Positions 52,212 through 61,083 of a DNA stretch of 64,000 bases are shown here, piece after piece (position 1 is the first letter of the stretch; each line of letters begins with the position of its first letter). The notes beneath the pieces are model-generated. The model ran no database searches. It was given only the letters and a program-made list of their open reading frames with translations, and was not told where the DNA came from. This DNA is from RGIG7450 sp045633565. Lineage in GTDB: Bacteria > Bacillota > Clostridia > RUG12999. Position numbers and translations under genes: made by a program. The stretch is taken from assembly GCA_045633565.1 (NCBI GenBank), contig JAZQYO010000019.1, positions 1 to 64,000 of the forward strand, given 5' to 3'.

Positions 52212-54462
52212 ACTTATTGATGAAAATGTTTATCTGGCAGATGGAAAATATTTTACTGCCGGTGAGTACATGGGAAAAGACAGTGCTGCAGGAAAAGAAG
52301 GTACAATGGCTTATAAAATTCTTACAAGTCATAATACTTCCGGCAACAACGATAAACTTAAAATTAAGTTTGATGTTATGGCGTCACATGACATAACTTA
52401 TGTTGGCATAATTCAGACGGCAAGAGCAAGCGGACTTAAGCAGTTTCCATTGCCATACGTTTTGACCAACTGTCATAACAGCCTTTGTGCAGTAGGTGGT
52501 ACAATTAATGAGGATGACCATGTATTTGGTCTTTCTGCTGCTAAAAAATATGGTGGAATTTATGTTCCTGCACATCAGGCAGTTATCCATCAGTTTATGC
52601 GTGAAATACATGCCGGCTGTGGAAAAATGATTTTAGGTTCAGACAGCCATACCAGGTATGGTGCAATTGGTACAATGGCAATTGGAGAGGGCGGACCAGA
52701 ACTTGTTAAACAGCTTTTAAACAAAACCTATGATATTGACAGACCTGAAGTTGTTCTGATTTATCTTGATGGTGAGCCGGTTAACGGAGTTGGCCCTCAG
52801 GACGTTGCACTTGCTATAATCGGTGCGGTATTTAAAAACGGTTTTGTTAAAAATAAGGTTATGGAATTTGTTGGTCCTGGCGTGTCAAAACTCAGCATGG
52901 ATTTCCGTATCGGCATTGATGTAATGACAACTGAAACAACCTGTCTTTCTTCAATCTGGTCAACTGACGAAAAAACTGAAAATTTCCTGAAAATTCATGG
53001 CAGACCGAAAGAATTTAAAATAATGACTCCTGATGAAGGAGCACTTTATGACAGTGCGGTTATAGTTGACCTTTCGAAAATACGTCCTATGATTGCTATG
53101 CCTTTCCATCCGAGTAACGCATATACCATAGACGAAGTAAATGCAAATGCGGCAGATATTCTTCATGAGGCAGAGATGGCAGCAAAAGCTCAGCTTGATG
53201 CTCCGAATATTGAATATAAACTAACTAACAAAATTGTTGATGGCAAAATCAAGGTTGACCAGGGCGTGATTGCAGGTTGTGCCGGCGGTGGATTTGAAAA
53301 CCTTGTTTATGCGGCTGAAATATTAAAGGGAAAAAGTGTTGGTAACGGAGAATTTGCTCTCAGCGTATATCCTGCCAGCCAGCCGGTGTTTATGGAGCTT
53401 GTTAAAAATGGTTCTGCTGCTACACTTATGGCTGCGGGTGCAACTTTAAGAACGGCTTTCTGCGGACCTTGCTTTGGTGCAGGGGACGTTCCTGCGAACA
53501 ATGCACTCAGCATCAGACATTCAACAAGAAACTTCCCCAACAGAGAAGGCTCAAAACCGGGTCAGGGTCAGATTTCATCTGTCGCTCTTATGGACGCCCG
53601 TTCAATTGCGGCTACTGCTGCAAATGGTGGTATTTTAACTCCGGCTACGGAACTTGATATTAAGTTCGATATGCCTAAATATACATTTGATGATTCGGCG
53701 TACTCAAGCAGACTTTATAACGGTTATGGCAAAGCAGACCCGTCTGCTGAGCTTAAATTTGGCCCGAATATTGCCGATTGGCCCGAGATGTCCGAACTCA
53801 CAGATAATCTTGTTTTAAAAGTTGTAAGTGAGATTCATGATCCTGTTACTACAACAGATGAGCTAATTCCATCCGGCGAAACATCATCTTACCGTTCAAA
53901 TCCGCTTAAACTTGCTGAATTTGCTCTTTCAAGAAAAGACCCTGAATATGTTGGAAAAGCTAAAAAAGTTCAAATTTATGAAAAAGCAAGACTTGAAGGT
54001 AAAAACCCTGACAATATTGATGATGAAATAAGGTCAGTATTTAATAAAATAATTAACATTTATCCGGAAATTGACCCTGAAAAAACAGCGATAGGAAGTA
54101 CTATATTTGCAGTAAAACCGGGTGATGGCTCTGCCCGTGAACAGGCAGCATCTTGCCAGAAGGTTCTCGGAGGTTTTGCAAACATAGCAAATGAATATGC
54201 CACAAAACGATACAGAAGCAATCTTATCAACTGGGGAATGATTCCCTTTATAATTGATGAAGGTGAACTTCCGTTTAAAAATGGTGATTATCTCTTTGTT
54301 AAAGATGTGAAAAAAGCTATTGAAACAAAAGTGGATGAATTTGAGGTATATGTTCTTGGGGATAAGATAAAATCCTTTAAACTGAAAATTTCTCCATTGA
54401 CGGATGACGAAAGAAAAATTATTCTTTCAGGTTGCCTGATAAATTTTTACAAAAAAAATTAA
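52204..54462 (+). CDS. Aconitase-family hydratase (YbhJ-like)
   Basis: A 752-aa protein. Iron-sulfur ligands fit GCAGGGFENL and CGPCFGAG; aconitase-type substrate motifs include GSDSHTRYGAIGTM and NFPNREGSKPGQGQISS. Length and motif order match E. coli YbhJ, an aconitase superfamily member whose substrate is not settled. It is unlikely to be a normal TCA aconitase. The ATG at 52204 follows GGAGG inside rmuC; the frame is open further upstream but lacks a site. Translation is probably coupled to rmuC, a pairing with no clear reason. Confidence 0.85.
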   Translation: MIKLIDENVYLADGKYFTAGEYMGKDSAAGKEGTMAYKILTSHNTSGNNDKLKIKFDVMASHDITYVGIIQTARASGLKQFPLPYVLTNCHNSLCAVGGTINEDDHVFGLSAAKKYGGIYVPAHQAVIHQFMREIHAGCGKMILGSDSHTRYGAIGTMAIGEGGPELVKQLLNKTYDIDRPEVVLIYLDGEPVNGVGPQDVALAIIGAVFKNGFVKNKVMEFVGPGVSKLSMDFRIGIDVMTTETTCLSSIWSTDEKTENFLKIHGRPKEFKIMTPDEGALYDSAVIVDLSKIRPMIAMPFHPSNAYTIDEVNANAADILHEAEMAAKAQLDAPNIEYKLTNKIVDGKIKVDQGVIAGCAGGGFENLVYAAEILKGKSVGNGEFALSVYPASQPVFMELVKNGSAATLMAAGATLRTAFCGPCFGAGDVPANNALSIRHSTRNFPNREGSKPGQGQISSVALMDARSIAATAANGGILTPATELDIKFDMPKYTFDDSAYSSRLYNGYGKADPSAELKFGPNIADWPEMSELTDNLVLKVVSEIHDPVTTTDELIPSGETSSYRSNPLKLAEFALSRKDPEYVGKAKKVQIYEKARLEGKNPDNIDDEIRSVFNKIINIYPEIDPEKTAIGSTIFAVKPGDGSAREQAASCQKVLGGFANIANEYATKRYRSNLINWGMIPFIIDEGELPFKNGDYLFVKDVKKAIETKVDEFEVYVLGDKIKSFKLKISPLTDDERKIILSGCLINFYKKN

Positions 54463-54469
54463 AAACCTA

Positions 54470-54498
54470 TTGATATATTAAATTTTTTGTGTTATAAT
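54470..54498 (+). promoter_or_regulatory. Promoter for secG
   Basis: TTGATA (54470-54475), 17 bases, TATAAT (54493-54498), just after the hydratase stop. Confidence 0.85.
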
Positions 54499-54533
54499 AC
54501 TAAAATAAACTTTAAAAAATTCGGAGGTAGTTT

Positions 54534-54785
54534 ATGGATATCGCTATGACAATCGTGGGTATAGTACATATACTCGTATCAATTGCTATTATTTGTCTCA
54601 TTCTTCTTCAGTCAGGTAAAACTGCGGGATTATCCGGTGCGATCAGCGGTGCTGCAGATTCTTTCTTCGGTAAGAATAAAGGCAGAACTCTTGATTCTCT
54701 TTTTGCAAAACTTACAACAGTTTGTGCAATCCTTTTCCTGCTATGTTCACTTTTCCTGGCTTACGCTGATACAATAGTAAAATAG
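54534..54785 (+). CDS. secG: Preprotein translocase subunit SecG
   Basis: An 83-aa protein with two transmembrane helices joined by the Gly-rich loop SGKTAGLSGAISGAADSFFGKNKG, the SecG signature. It assists SecYE with the SecA motor encoded at 20563. RBS GGAGGTAG. The common downstream genes rnr and smpB are absent; a terminator follows. Confidence 0.95.
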   Translation: MDIAMTIVGIVHILVSIAIICLILLQSGKTAGLSGAISGAADSFFGKNKGRTLDSLFAKLTTVCAILFLLCSLFLAYADTIVK

Positions 54786-54837
54786 TATCGGGCAATACTC
54801 GCAAGCAATCAGTTAATTGATTGCCATGAGTGAAAAG

Positions 54838-54869
54838 AAAAAAGCATCTCCGTTTTCGGGATGCTTTTT
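54838..54869. terminator. Terminator between secG and spoVAC
   Basis: AAAAAAGCATC...GATGCTTTTT with an inner CCG/CGG stem and TTTT loop. A second hairpin, GCAATCA/TGATTGC, lies just upstream at about 54804-54823. Confidence 0.85.
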
Positions 54870-54878
54870 GTTTAATGC

Positions 54879-55310
54879 TTACATGGTTGTATAATGGAGT
54901 ATGCCTACAATTACAGAGCAAATTGTTCCGTATACTATTACGGGACCTGCTACTGTAAACATTTTTGCACCGACACCCATTACAAACCCGTCGGTTTTAA
55001 ACTCCATTGCCGGAGAAACAATTGAGTTTGCAAATCCGGTTATCGGAACTGCGGTTCCAGCCCCGCCATGTTTACCGAGCTTATCATATACGCCTGTTCC
55101 GGTCAGTAATGCACCTATGAATATCATTGTTATTGAAGTGAATGAACCGGCAACAACATCGGAAAATTTGAGCGAAATGTAAAACTGACGGATGAGCTCA
55201 CCGATACAACAAATTGTTCCGCCAAAAAGATACGCTTTTGGAATATTAATGTACCATTTTGAACCGGGTGATTCTTTTTTTACAAGAGAATTGTATTCTG
55301 TTTTGTTCAT
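54879..55310 (-). CDS. spoVAC: Stage V sporulation protein AC
   Basis: Part of the channel that moves dipicolinic acid into and out of spores. The 143-aa protein has about four transmembrane segments and the SpoVAC motifs KAYLFGGTICCIGE, KHGGAGTAVPITGFANSIVSPAMEFK and GFVMGVGAKMF. In most genomes spoVAD and spoVAE follow; here the gene ends at a terminator and neither is present, so it may be a stand-alone paralogue. Its ATG overlaps the stop of a 50-aa ORF as ATGA. Confidence 0.92.
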   Translation of the reverse strand: MNKTEYNSLVKKESPGSKWYINIPKAYLFGGTICCIGELIRQFYISLKFSDVVAGSFTSITMIFIGALLTGTGVYDKLGKHGGAGTAVPITGFANSIVSPAMEFKTDGFVMGVGAKMFTVAGPVIVYGTICSVIVGILHYTTM

Positions 55311-55459
55311 CTGTTACACCACCTTGAAACCATGATTTTTCCTGATGATTTTTCGTTTGATGGGGTTTCGGCATTGGTTGAAACAAGGACAGTGCCGGCG
55401 AAAAGAAGTAAAATAACAATAAAAATCATGAGTAGTCTGTATTTTTTTATAAAATTCAT
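55307..55459 (-). CDS. 50-aa exported or membrane peptide coupled to spoVAC
   Basis: An unrecognised short ORF. ATG at 55459 follows AAAGGAAAAT with good spacing. The N-terminus is basic then hydrophobic (MNFIKKYRLLMIFIVILLLF), as in a signal peptide or membrane anchor, with a possible cleavage after STNA; the tail is polar (ETPSNEKSSGKIMVSRWCNR). The TGA overlaps the spoVAC ATG, which points to translational coupling. It has no family I can name. Confidence 0.65.
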   Translation of the reverse strand: MNFIKKYRLLMIFIVILLLFAGTVLVSTNAETPSNEKSSGKIMVSRWCNR

Positions 55460-55525
55460 AACTGATTTTCCTTTCGGATTTAATATGTGAGAATTGTATG
55501 ATATTTATGCAAAGGAGGAATGAGT

Positions 55526-56194
55526 GTGCTGAATAATGACTGGGGAGAAGTTTTGAAAGATGAGTTTTCAAAAGATTATTTTATTAATCTTTCTGCTTTT
55601 CTTGATGATGAGTATAAATCAAAAAAGATTTTTCCGCCCAGACATGAAATATTTTCTGCACTGGAGTACTCCTCTTTTGAAGAAACAAAAGTTGTTATTT
55701 TAGGTCAGGACCCTTATCATGGTGAAGGTCAGGCACATGGACTTTGTTTCTCGGTAAAGCCAGGTATTGAACAGCCACCATCGCTTAAAAATATGTTTAA
55801 AGAGCTTTATAATGATTTGGGGATTAATCCTCCCAATCACGGGTGTCTTTCAGGGTGGGCAAAGCAGGGAATACTAATGCTTAACGCTTCACTTACAGTT
55901 GAAGAAGCAAAACCAAATTCCCATTCAAAAATCGGTTGGTCGGTTTTTACAGATAAGATAATTGAAAAATTAAACGATAGAGAAAAACCAGTAATTTTCA
56001 TCCTTTGGGGCAATAACGCAAGAGAGAAACTCGAACTTATAACAGGAAAACAGCACTATGTTTTATCTGCTGCACATCCGAGTCCGCTTTCGGCATCAAG
56101 AGGCTTTTTCGGATGCAGACATTTTTCAAAAATTAATACCATCTTAGAAAAAACATGTCAAAAGAAAATTGATTGGCAGCTTGATAATATATGA
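55526..56194 (+). CDS. ung: Uracil-DNA glycosylase
   Basis: Removes uracil from DNA. The 222-aa family-1 enzyme has the water-activating GQDPYHGEGQAHGLCFSV and the minor-groove loop HPSPLSASRGFFGC. AGGAGG (55513-55518) is 7 bases before GTG 55526; the in-frame ATG at 55520 is only one base from it. Its stop overlaps the next ATG as ATGA. Confidence 0.96.
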   Translation: MLNNDWGEVLKDEFSKDYFINLSAFLDDEYKSKKIFPPRHEIFSALEYSSFEETKVVILGQDPYHGEGQAHGLCFSVKPGIEQPPSLKNMFKELYNDLGINPPNHGCLSGWAKQGILMLNASLTVEEAKPNSHSKIGWSVFTDKIIEKLNDREKPVIFILWGNNAREKLELITGKQHYVLSAAHPSPLSASRGFFGCRHFSKINTILEKTCQKKIDWQLDNI

Positions 56195-56982
56195 AAGATA
56201 TAATTAAAAACGAAGCACTAAAGCTCGGTCTTGATATGTGTGGCATCGCAAATCATGATGGAAAATCTGTTATTGTTTGCCTGTTTCCGTATTTTGTAAA
56301 TTTTCAAAAAGGAAATATATCAAGATATTCCGTAGCTACAGATTACCATAAAATAACAAAAGTTTATCTTGAAAAACTTTCAAAAAACGCAGGTCTTTCT
56401 GAATTTGAGATTTATGCTGATATTTCACCGTTTGACGAGCGTCAGCTTGCAGTTGATGCCGGACTTGGTATTATAGGAAAAAACGGTCTTTTAATAAATA
56501 AAAAGTATGGCTCGTATGTTTTTATCGGACTGATTATACTAAATAAACTTATGCTTGAAAGTGACACGCCTTTGGACAATAAGTGTGTTGAATGTGGAAA
56601 ATGTATAAAAGCATGTCCGGGCAAAGCTCTTACAGAGAGTGGATTTAATATTAAAAAATGTTTGTCGGAAATCACTCAGAAAAAAGGTGAACTGACAGAA
56701 TCTGAAAAAATGCTTATAATTAAAACCGGCATGGTGTGGGGGTGCGATGCTTGTTCTGAGGCTTGTCCCATGAACAAGGATGTCCCTGAAACGCCCATTC
56801 CGGAGTTTAAAGAAAATATAATTACATCACTGAAATTGAAAGACATTGAAAATCTTTCAAATAAAGAATTTTTGCAAAAATATCCCGACAGAGCATTTAC
56901 TTGGAGGGGTAAAAAGGTTCTTTTAAGAAATTTCGGTGTACTTGAAGATTGTTTGCCCACAGACAAATCTTTTGAAAAATAA
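56191..56982 (+). CDS. Epoxyqueuosine reductase QueG-like iron-sulfur protein
   Basis: A 263-aa protein with two 4Fe-4S motifs, CVECGKCIKACPGKAL and CDACSEACPMN, and the central GLGIIGKNGLLINKKYGSYVFIG segment typical of QueG. QueG, the last enzyme of queuosine synthesis, is usually 330-390 aa; this protein is shorter at both ends, so a related reductase is possible. Translation is coupled to ung. Confidence 0.75.
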   Translation: MKDIIKNEALKLGLDMCGIANHDGKSVIVCLFPYFVNFQKGNISRYSVATDYHKITKVYLEKLSKNAGLSEFEIYADISPFDERQLAVDAGLGIIGKNGLLINKKYGSYVFIGLIILNKLMLESDTPLDNKCVECGKCIKACPGKALTESGFNIKKCLSEITQKKGELTESEKMLIIKTGMVWGCDACSEACPMNKDVPETPIPEFKENIITSLKLKDIENLSNKEFLQKYPDRAFTWRGKKVLLRNFGVLEDCLPTDKSFEK

Positions 56983-57007
56983 TTTTGTGGGGAGAAAGGA
57001 ATTTATT

Positions 57008-58510
57008 ATGGCTTACTATTTTGACGAACCATCTCACACCTTTGGGGAATATCTGCTTGTTCCGGGTTATTCATCAGCTGAATGTATACCTGCAAATGTG
57101 GATCTTTCAACACCGGTTGTAAAATACAAAAAAGGGGAAGAATGTCCTCTTAAAATCAACATACCTCTTGTTTCTGCTATTATGCAGTCTGTTTCTGATG
57201 ACCGTATGGCGGTTGCTCTTGCAAAAGAGGGTGGTATGTCCTTTATATACGGCTCTCAGACCATCGAGGATGAAGCTGAAATGGTTGCAAGAGTTAAAAA
57301 CTATAAAGCAGGTTTCGTAACAAGTGACTCAAATATAACTCCGGACAGTACTCTGCAGGATGTTCTTGAGTTAACAGAAAAAACAGGTCACGCTACCATT
57401 GCTGTAACAGATAATGGCAAGGCTGACGGCAAACTTATTGGTATTGTTACAAGCAGAGATTACCGTGTGAGCAGGATGCCCACTGACCTTAAGGTTTCTG
57501 AATTCATGACAAAATTTGACGACCTTGTTTATGCTTATGATGGTATATCTCTTGCAGAAGCAAATGATATAATCTGGGAAAATAAAGTAAATCAGCTTCC
57601 TATTATTACAAAAGACGGTCATCTTAAACATCTTGTTTTCAGAAAAGACTATTCAACACATAAAGCCAACACTCTTGAACTTCTTGACTCGTCAAAAAGA
57701 TATATTGTTGGTGCAGGTATCAATACCCGCGACTATGCTGAAAGAGTTCCTGCTCTTATTAACGCAGGTGCAGACGTGCTTTGTATTGACTCTTCCGAAG
57801 GTTTTTCTGAATGGCAGAAACTGACCATTGAATACATTAGAAAAAATTACGGTGACAGTGTTAAAGTTGGTGCCGGAAACGTTGTTGATAAAGAGGGATT
57901 TTTGTTCCTTGCCGAAGCTGGTGCTGACTTTATTAAAGTTGGTATTGGTGGCGGTTCTATTTGTATAACACGTGAACAAAAAGGTATTGGTCGTGGACAG
58001 GCAACAGCACTGATTGAGGTTGTTGCAGCAAGAGATGAGTACTACAAAGAAACAGGTATTTATATTCCTGTTTGCTCTGACGGTGGCATAGTTTACGATT
58101 ATCACATGACACTCGCTCTTGCAATGGGTGCAGACTTTATCATGCTTGGCAGATACTTTGCACGTTTTGACGAAAGCCCGACAAATAAGCTCAATATTAA
58201 CGGTAACTATGTTAAGGAATATTGGGGTGAAGGCTCTAACCGTGCAAGAAACTGGCAGAGATATGATATGGGTGGCGATAAAAAACTTTCGTTTGAAGAA
58301 GGCGTTGATTCTTATGTGCCATACGCCGGAAGTCTCAAAGATAACCTGACACTTTCGCTTAATAAAGTTCGTTCAACAATGTGTAACTGCGGAGCTCTTT
58401 CCATTCCTGAACTTCACAAAAATGCAAAGCTTACACTTGTTTCTGCAACTAGTATTGTTGAAGGCGGAGCACACGACGTTATTCAGAAGGAAAAAAGCAA
58501 TATAAACTAA
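57008..58510 (+). CDS. guaB: IMP dehydrogenase
   Basis: Oxidises IMP to XMP for guanine nucleotide synthesis. The 500-aa barrel protein has two CBS domains (about residues 100-225), the catalytic loop GIGGGSICITREQKGIG with the active Cys, and GADFIMLGRYFARFDESP. ATG 57008 follows GGAGAAAGGA; an earlier Met in the open frame lies inside the QueG-like gene. A terminator follows the stop. Confidence 0.95.
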   Translation: MAYYFDEPSHTFGEYLLVPGYSSAECIPANVDLSTPVVKYKKGEECPLKINIPLVSAIMQSVSDDRMAVALAKEGGMSFIYGSQTIEDEAEMVARVKNYKAGFVTSDSNITPDSTLQDVLELTEKTGHATIAVTDNGKADGKLIGIVTSRDYRVSRMPTDLKVSEFMTKFDDLVYAYDGISLAEANDIIWENKVNQLPIITKDGHLKHLVFRKDYSTHKANTLELLDSSKRYIVGAGINTRDYAERVPALINAGADVLCIDSSEGFSEWQKLTIEYIRKNYGDSVKVGAGNVVDKEGFLFLAEAGADFIKVGIGGGSICITREQKGIGRGQATALIEVVAARDEYYKETGIYIPVCSDGGIVYDYHMTLALAMGADFIMLGRYFARFDESPTNKLNINGNYVKEYWGEGSNRARNWQRYDMGGDKKLSFEEGVDSYVPYAGSLKDNLTLSLNKVRSTMCNCGALSIPELHKNAKLTLVSATSIVEGGAHDVIQKEKSNIN

Positions 58511-58515
58511 AATTT

Positions 58516-58543
58516 AAAGGACGGTTTTTTACCGTCCTTTTTT
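58516..58543 (+). terminator. Intrinsic terminator after guaB
   Basis: AAAGGACGGT pairs with ACCGTCCTTT, followed by T. Confidence 0.88.
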
Positions 58544-58553
58544 GAGGTGAAAT

Positions 58554-59186
58554 ATGAAAATTACAGGAGCAATTTTTGATGCTGACGGCACACTTTTTGA
58601 TTCAATGTTTGTGTGGGAAGGATTAATTGAAAATTTTCTGATAAGTAAAGGGATAAAACCTGATGAAAAAATTTCAGAAGAAGCGAGGAAAATGTATCTT
58701 AAAGAATCCGTTTCTTTTTTATCGGAAAAGCACAATTTGGATAACTCCGGAGATAAGGTATATGAAGATATGATTAAATTTCTAGGGGATTTATATAAAA
58801 ATGCCCTGCCCAAAGATGGGGTTTTAGAATTTCTTAAACTTCTAGAATCAAAAAATGTAAAAATGTGTATCGCAACATCTTCCGAAAAAAGTCTTATTAA
58901 AAAGATGCTGATAAATAATTCGCTTGACAGGTTTTTTGAATTTATTATAACATCTGATGAGGTTGGGAGCAGTAAGCATAGCCCTAAAATATTTAATGAT
59001 GCAGCTGAAATACTTGGAACGAATAAAGCCTCAACCTATGTGTTTGAGGATACTGCTTTTGCGGCAGAAACAGCGAAAAAAGCAGGATTTAACGTATGTG
59101 GAATTTTTGATGCTCATGAAAAAAATCAAAATCTGCTTATAGAAAATTCAGACATTTATATAAAATCATTTTATGAACTATTATAA
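58554..59186 (+). CDS. HAD-superfamily phosphatase (beta-phosphoglucomutase-like)
   Basis: A 210-aa HAD hydrolase. Motif I is FDADGTLFDS (nucleophile Asp), motif II ATSSEKS, and motifs III/IV SSKHSPKIFNDA and VFEDTAFAAETAKKAG. A helical cap lies between motifs I and II. It probably dephosphorylates a sugar phosphate. RBS GAGGTG. It sits between guaB and the second sugar locus and is convergent with the latter. Confidence 0.88.
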   Translation: MKITGAIFDADGTLFDSMFVWEGLIENFLISKGIKPDEKISEEARKMYLKESVSFLSEKHNLDNSGDKVYEDMIKFLGDLYKNALPKDGVLEFLKLLESKNVKMCIATSSEKSLIKKMLINNSLDRFFEFIITSDEVGSSKHSPKIFNDAAEILGTNKASTYVFEDTAFAAETAKKAGFNVCGIFDAHEKNQNLLIENSDIYIKSFYELL

Positions 59187-59188
59187 TA

Positions 59189-59224
59189 AAAACACCCTTG
59201 TACTTTATAGCACAAGGGTGTTTT
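59189..59224. terminator. Bidirectional terminator between HAD gene and second sugar locus
   Basis: AAAACACCCTTGT pairs with ACAAGGGTGTTTT around a 10-base loop. Confidence 0.88.
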
Positions 59225-59235
59225 ATTTTGATAAA

Positions 59236-60069
59236 CTAATTTTCCAGATATTCTGAAATAAGATTTATTGCTTTTCTTATTTCTGAACAATTATTGTCTT
59301 TACAGCCGTACTCAATGCCGTAAAATCCTTTATAACCTGATTTTTTAAGTAGGCTTAACCCTTTTTTGATATCTACAATCCCTTCGCCAACAGGTGCTTC
59401 ATACATATATCTTCCATCAAGGGTTTCCATACCAGAGCCGTCATTTTCATTTTTGATAATTATGTCTTTTACATGAGCGTGGACGATTTTTTCAGAAAAA
59501 TTTTCAATAAACTTTTCAACACTTTCTCCTGCCTGACAAATGTTCGCAAAGTCACAAACCACGCCGACATCACGGTCAACCTCGTCTAAAAAGCGTTTAA
59601 AACCGGAAACGCCATTGAAAATATATCCCTGTTCCTCATATATTGATTTAATACCAAGGTTTTTGCAATAATCAAAAATTTCTCTAACTGCAACAATTCC
59701 TTTTTCAAACATTTCTTCTTTGAAGGATAAAACGTTAACGGGGCTTGTAAATTCATTCGCAATGGTGTGATGAAGATAAGGAGAACCTAATACAGAGGCG
59801 ACATTGGCATAGCCTTTAAGTTTTTCTATCATTTCTGCTCGGTCGTCTCCAACCAGGTTTATATAAACAGAAAAACATGAAAAACCAATGCCTTTTGAAT
59901 CAGCATACTCTCTTATTTTCTTTGCTTTTTCAATATCAGGGGTTTCAAAATCAAGTATATTAAAACCCTCTATAAATTTCAGCCCGTGCTCACACGAAAC
60001 ATCAACCATATCAAAATATGATTTTACTTTCGGGAACGGTGGCATATAAAAACAAATTTTTTCTTTCAT
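59236..60069 (-). CDS. Sugar phosphate isomerase/epimerase family protein (second locus, distal)
   Basis: A 277-aa xylose-isomerase-like barrel. Likely metal ligands lie in SIYEEQGY (Glu), VVCDFANIC (Asp), VHAHVKD (His) and GFYGIEYG (Glu). It is the last gene of a three-gene minus-strand operon with a Gfo/Idh/MocA enzyme and a second barrel. ATG 60069 is preferred over the preceding GTG because AAAGGAA is better spaced. Substrate unknown. Confidence 0.87.
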   Translation of the reverse strand: MKEKICFYMPPFPKVKSYFDMVDVSCEHGLKFIEGFNILDFETPDIEKAKKIREYADSKGIGFSCFSVYINLVGDDRAEMIEKLKGYANVASVLGSPYLHHTIANEFTSPVNVLSFKEEMFEKGIVAVREIFDYCKNLGIKSIYEEQGYIFNGVSGFKRFLDEVDRDVGVVCDFANICQAGESVEKFIENFSEKIVHAHVKDIIIKNENDGSGMETLDGRYMYEAPVGEGIVDIKKGLSLLKKSGYKGFYGIEYGCKDNNCSEIRKAINLISEYLEN

Positions 60070-60082
60070 CACAATATTTCCT

Positions 60083-61081
60083 TTATTTTTTTACTCCGCC
60101 TACAAATTCAATTTCGTCAAGTGCAAGTTCAGTAGATTTGATACCCTCAGAAAGGGGAACTACATTAGGTTTTTCACCTACATTTAATTTTTCAACAAAA
60201 TATTTAAGTTCGTTGTAATATCCGCCAAGACTTGAAATGTTTCCGCCGATATTGTTGTCACCTTCAAAAGATGGAGCAATTACAACTTTTTCACATCCGC
60301 CGTCTTTGCTGTATACTCTTAAACCTTCGCCATCAAGCACAACGGTTGCTTTTTCAAACTTTACACGGAATGAAGCATCAAATGGGAAATCGACCGGATA
60401 GTCCCAGCAAGCTTCTACAGTAATACAAGCGTCGCCAAATACAAATGATGTGAAAATCTGACCAATTACGCCTCTTTCATCTCTTACTGCGTTTGAAGTA
60501 AAACTATCTGGCTCACTTCCCATAAGGTATCTTACAAAGTCAACATCGTGAACGTGCATATCCTGTGCTACGGTACCACTTTTATACGGATCGTGAAGCC
60601 AGCCGTTCCATGCCCAGGTTGGATATGAACTTAAACGTTTGAATACACCGGAACATAATTTTCCAAATTTACCGCTTTCGTATGCTTCTTTAAGCCATTT
60701 ATATTCATCCCAGAAACGAATTACCTGACCTACCTGAACGGTTGCGCCTGTTTCTTTTTCTGTTTCAAGAAGGAGTTTTCCTTCTTCTTTTGTAAGACAA
60801 GCAGGTTTTTCAAGGAAAATTTTTCTACCTTTTTTCATAGCAGCAACTGCGTGTTCAGTATGCAGGTATGTAGGAAGACAAATGTCTATAACATCAACAT
60901 CAGCATTTTCAATAAGGCTCATGCCATCAGAATAAATCTTTGCATTTTCACCTGCGAGTTCTTTTGCCTTTTCTTCTCTTACGTCAGCTACTGCAACAAC
61001 TTCTGCACCTTCAATTACATTATAGCAAGCGGCATGCATACCACCCATAAAACCGCAACCGATTAATCCTATTTTAAGCAT
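60083..61081 (-). CDS. Gfo/Idh/MocA family oxidoreductase (second locus)
   Basis: A 332-aa enzyme with IGLIGCGFMGGMHA at the N-terminus, EKPACL, and the catalytic region QDMHVHDVDFVRYLMG carrying D and H. It resembles inositol 2-dehydrogenase-type relatives but context does not fix the substrate. RBS AAGGAGG precedes the ATG, and the upstream barrel gene ends 2 bases before. Confidence 0.9.
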   Translation of the reverse strand: MLKIGLIGCGFMGGMHAACYNVIEGAEVVAVADVREEKAKELAGENAKIYSDGMSLIENADVDVIDICLPTYLHTEHAVAAMKKGRKIFLEKPACLTKEEGKLLLETEKETGATVQVGQVIRFWDEYKWLKEAYESGKFGKLCSGVFKRLSSYPTWAWNGWLHDPYKSGTVAQDMHVHDVDFVRYLMGSEPDSFTSNAVRDERGVIGQIFTSFVFGDACITVEACWDYPVDFPFDASFRVKFEKATVVLDGEGLRVYSKDGGCEKVVIAPSFEGDNNIGGNISSLGGYYNELKYFVEKLNVGEKPNVVPLSEGIKSTELALDEIEFVGGVKK

Positions 61082-61083
61082 TA

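Noticed and set aside
55314..55571. 85-aa minus-strand frame overlapping the ung start
   Set aside because: It conflicts with the 50-aa ORF, which has a proper ribosome binding site and the ATGA link to spoVAC; this frame has neither.
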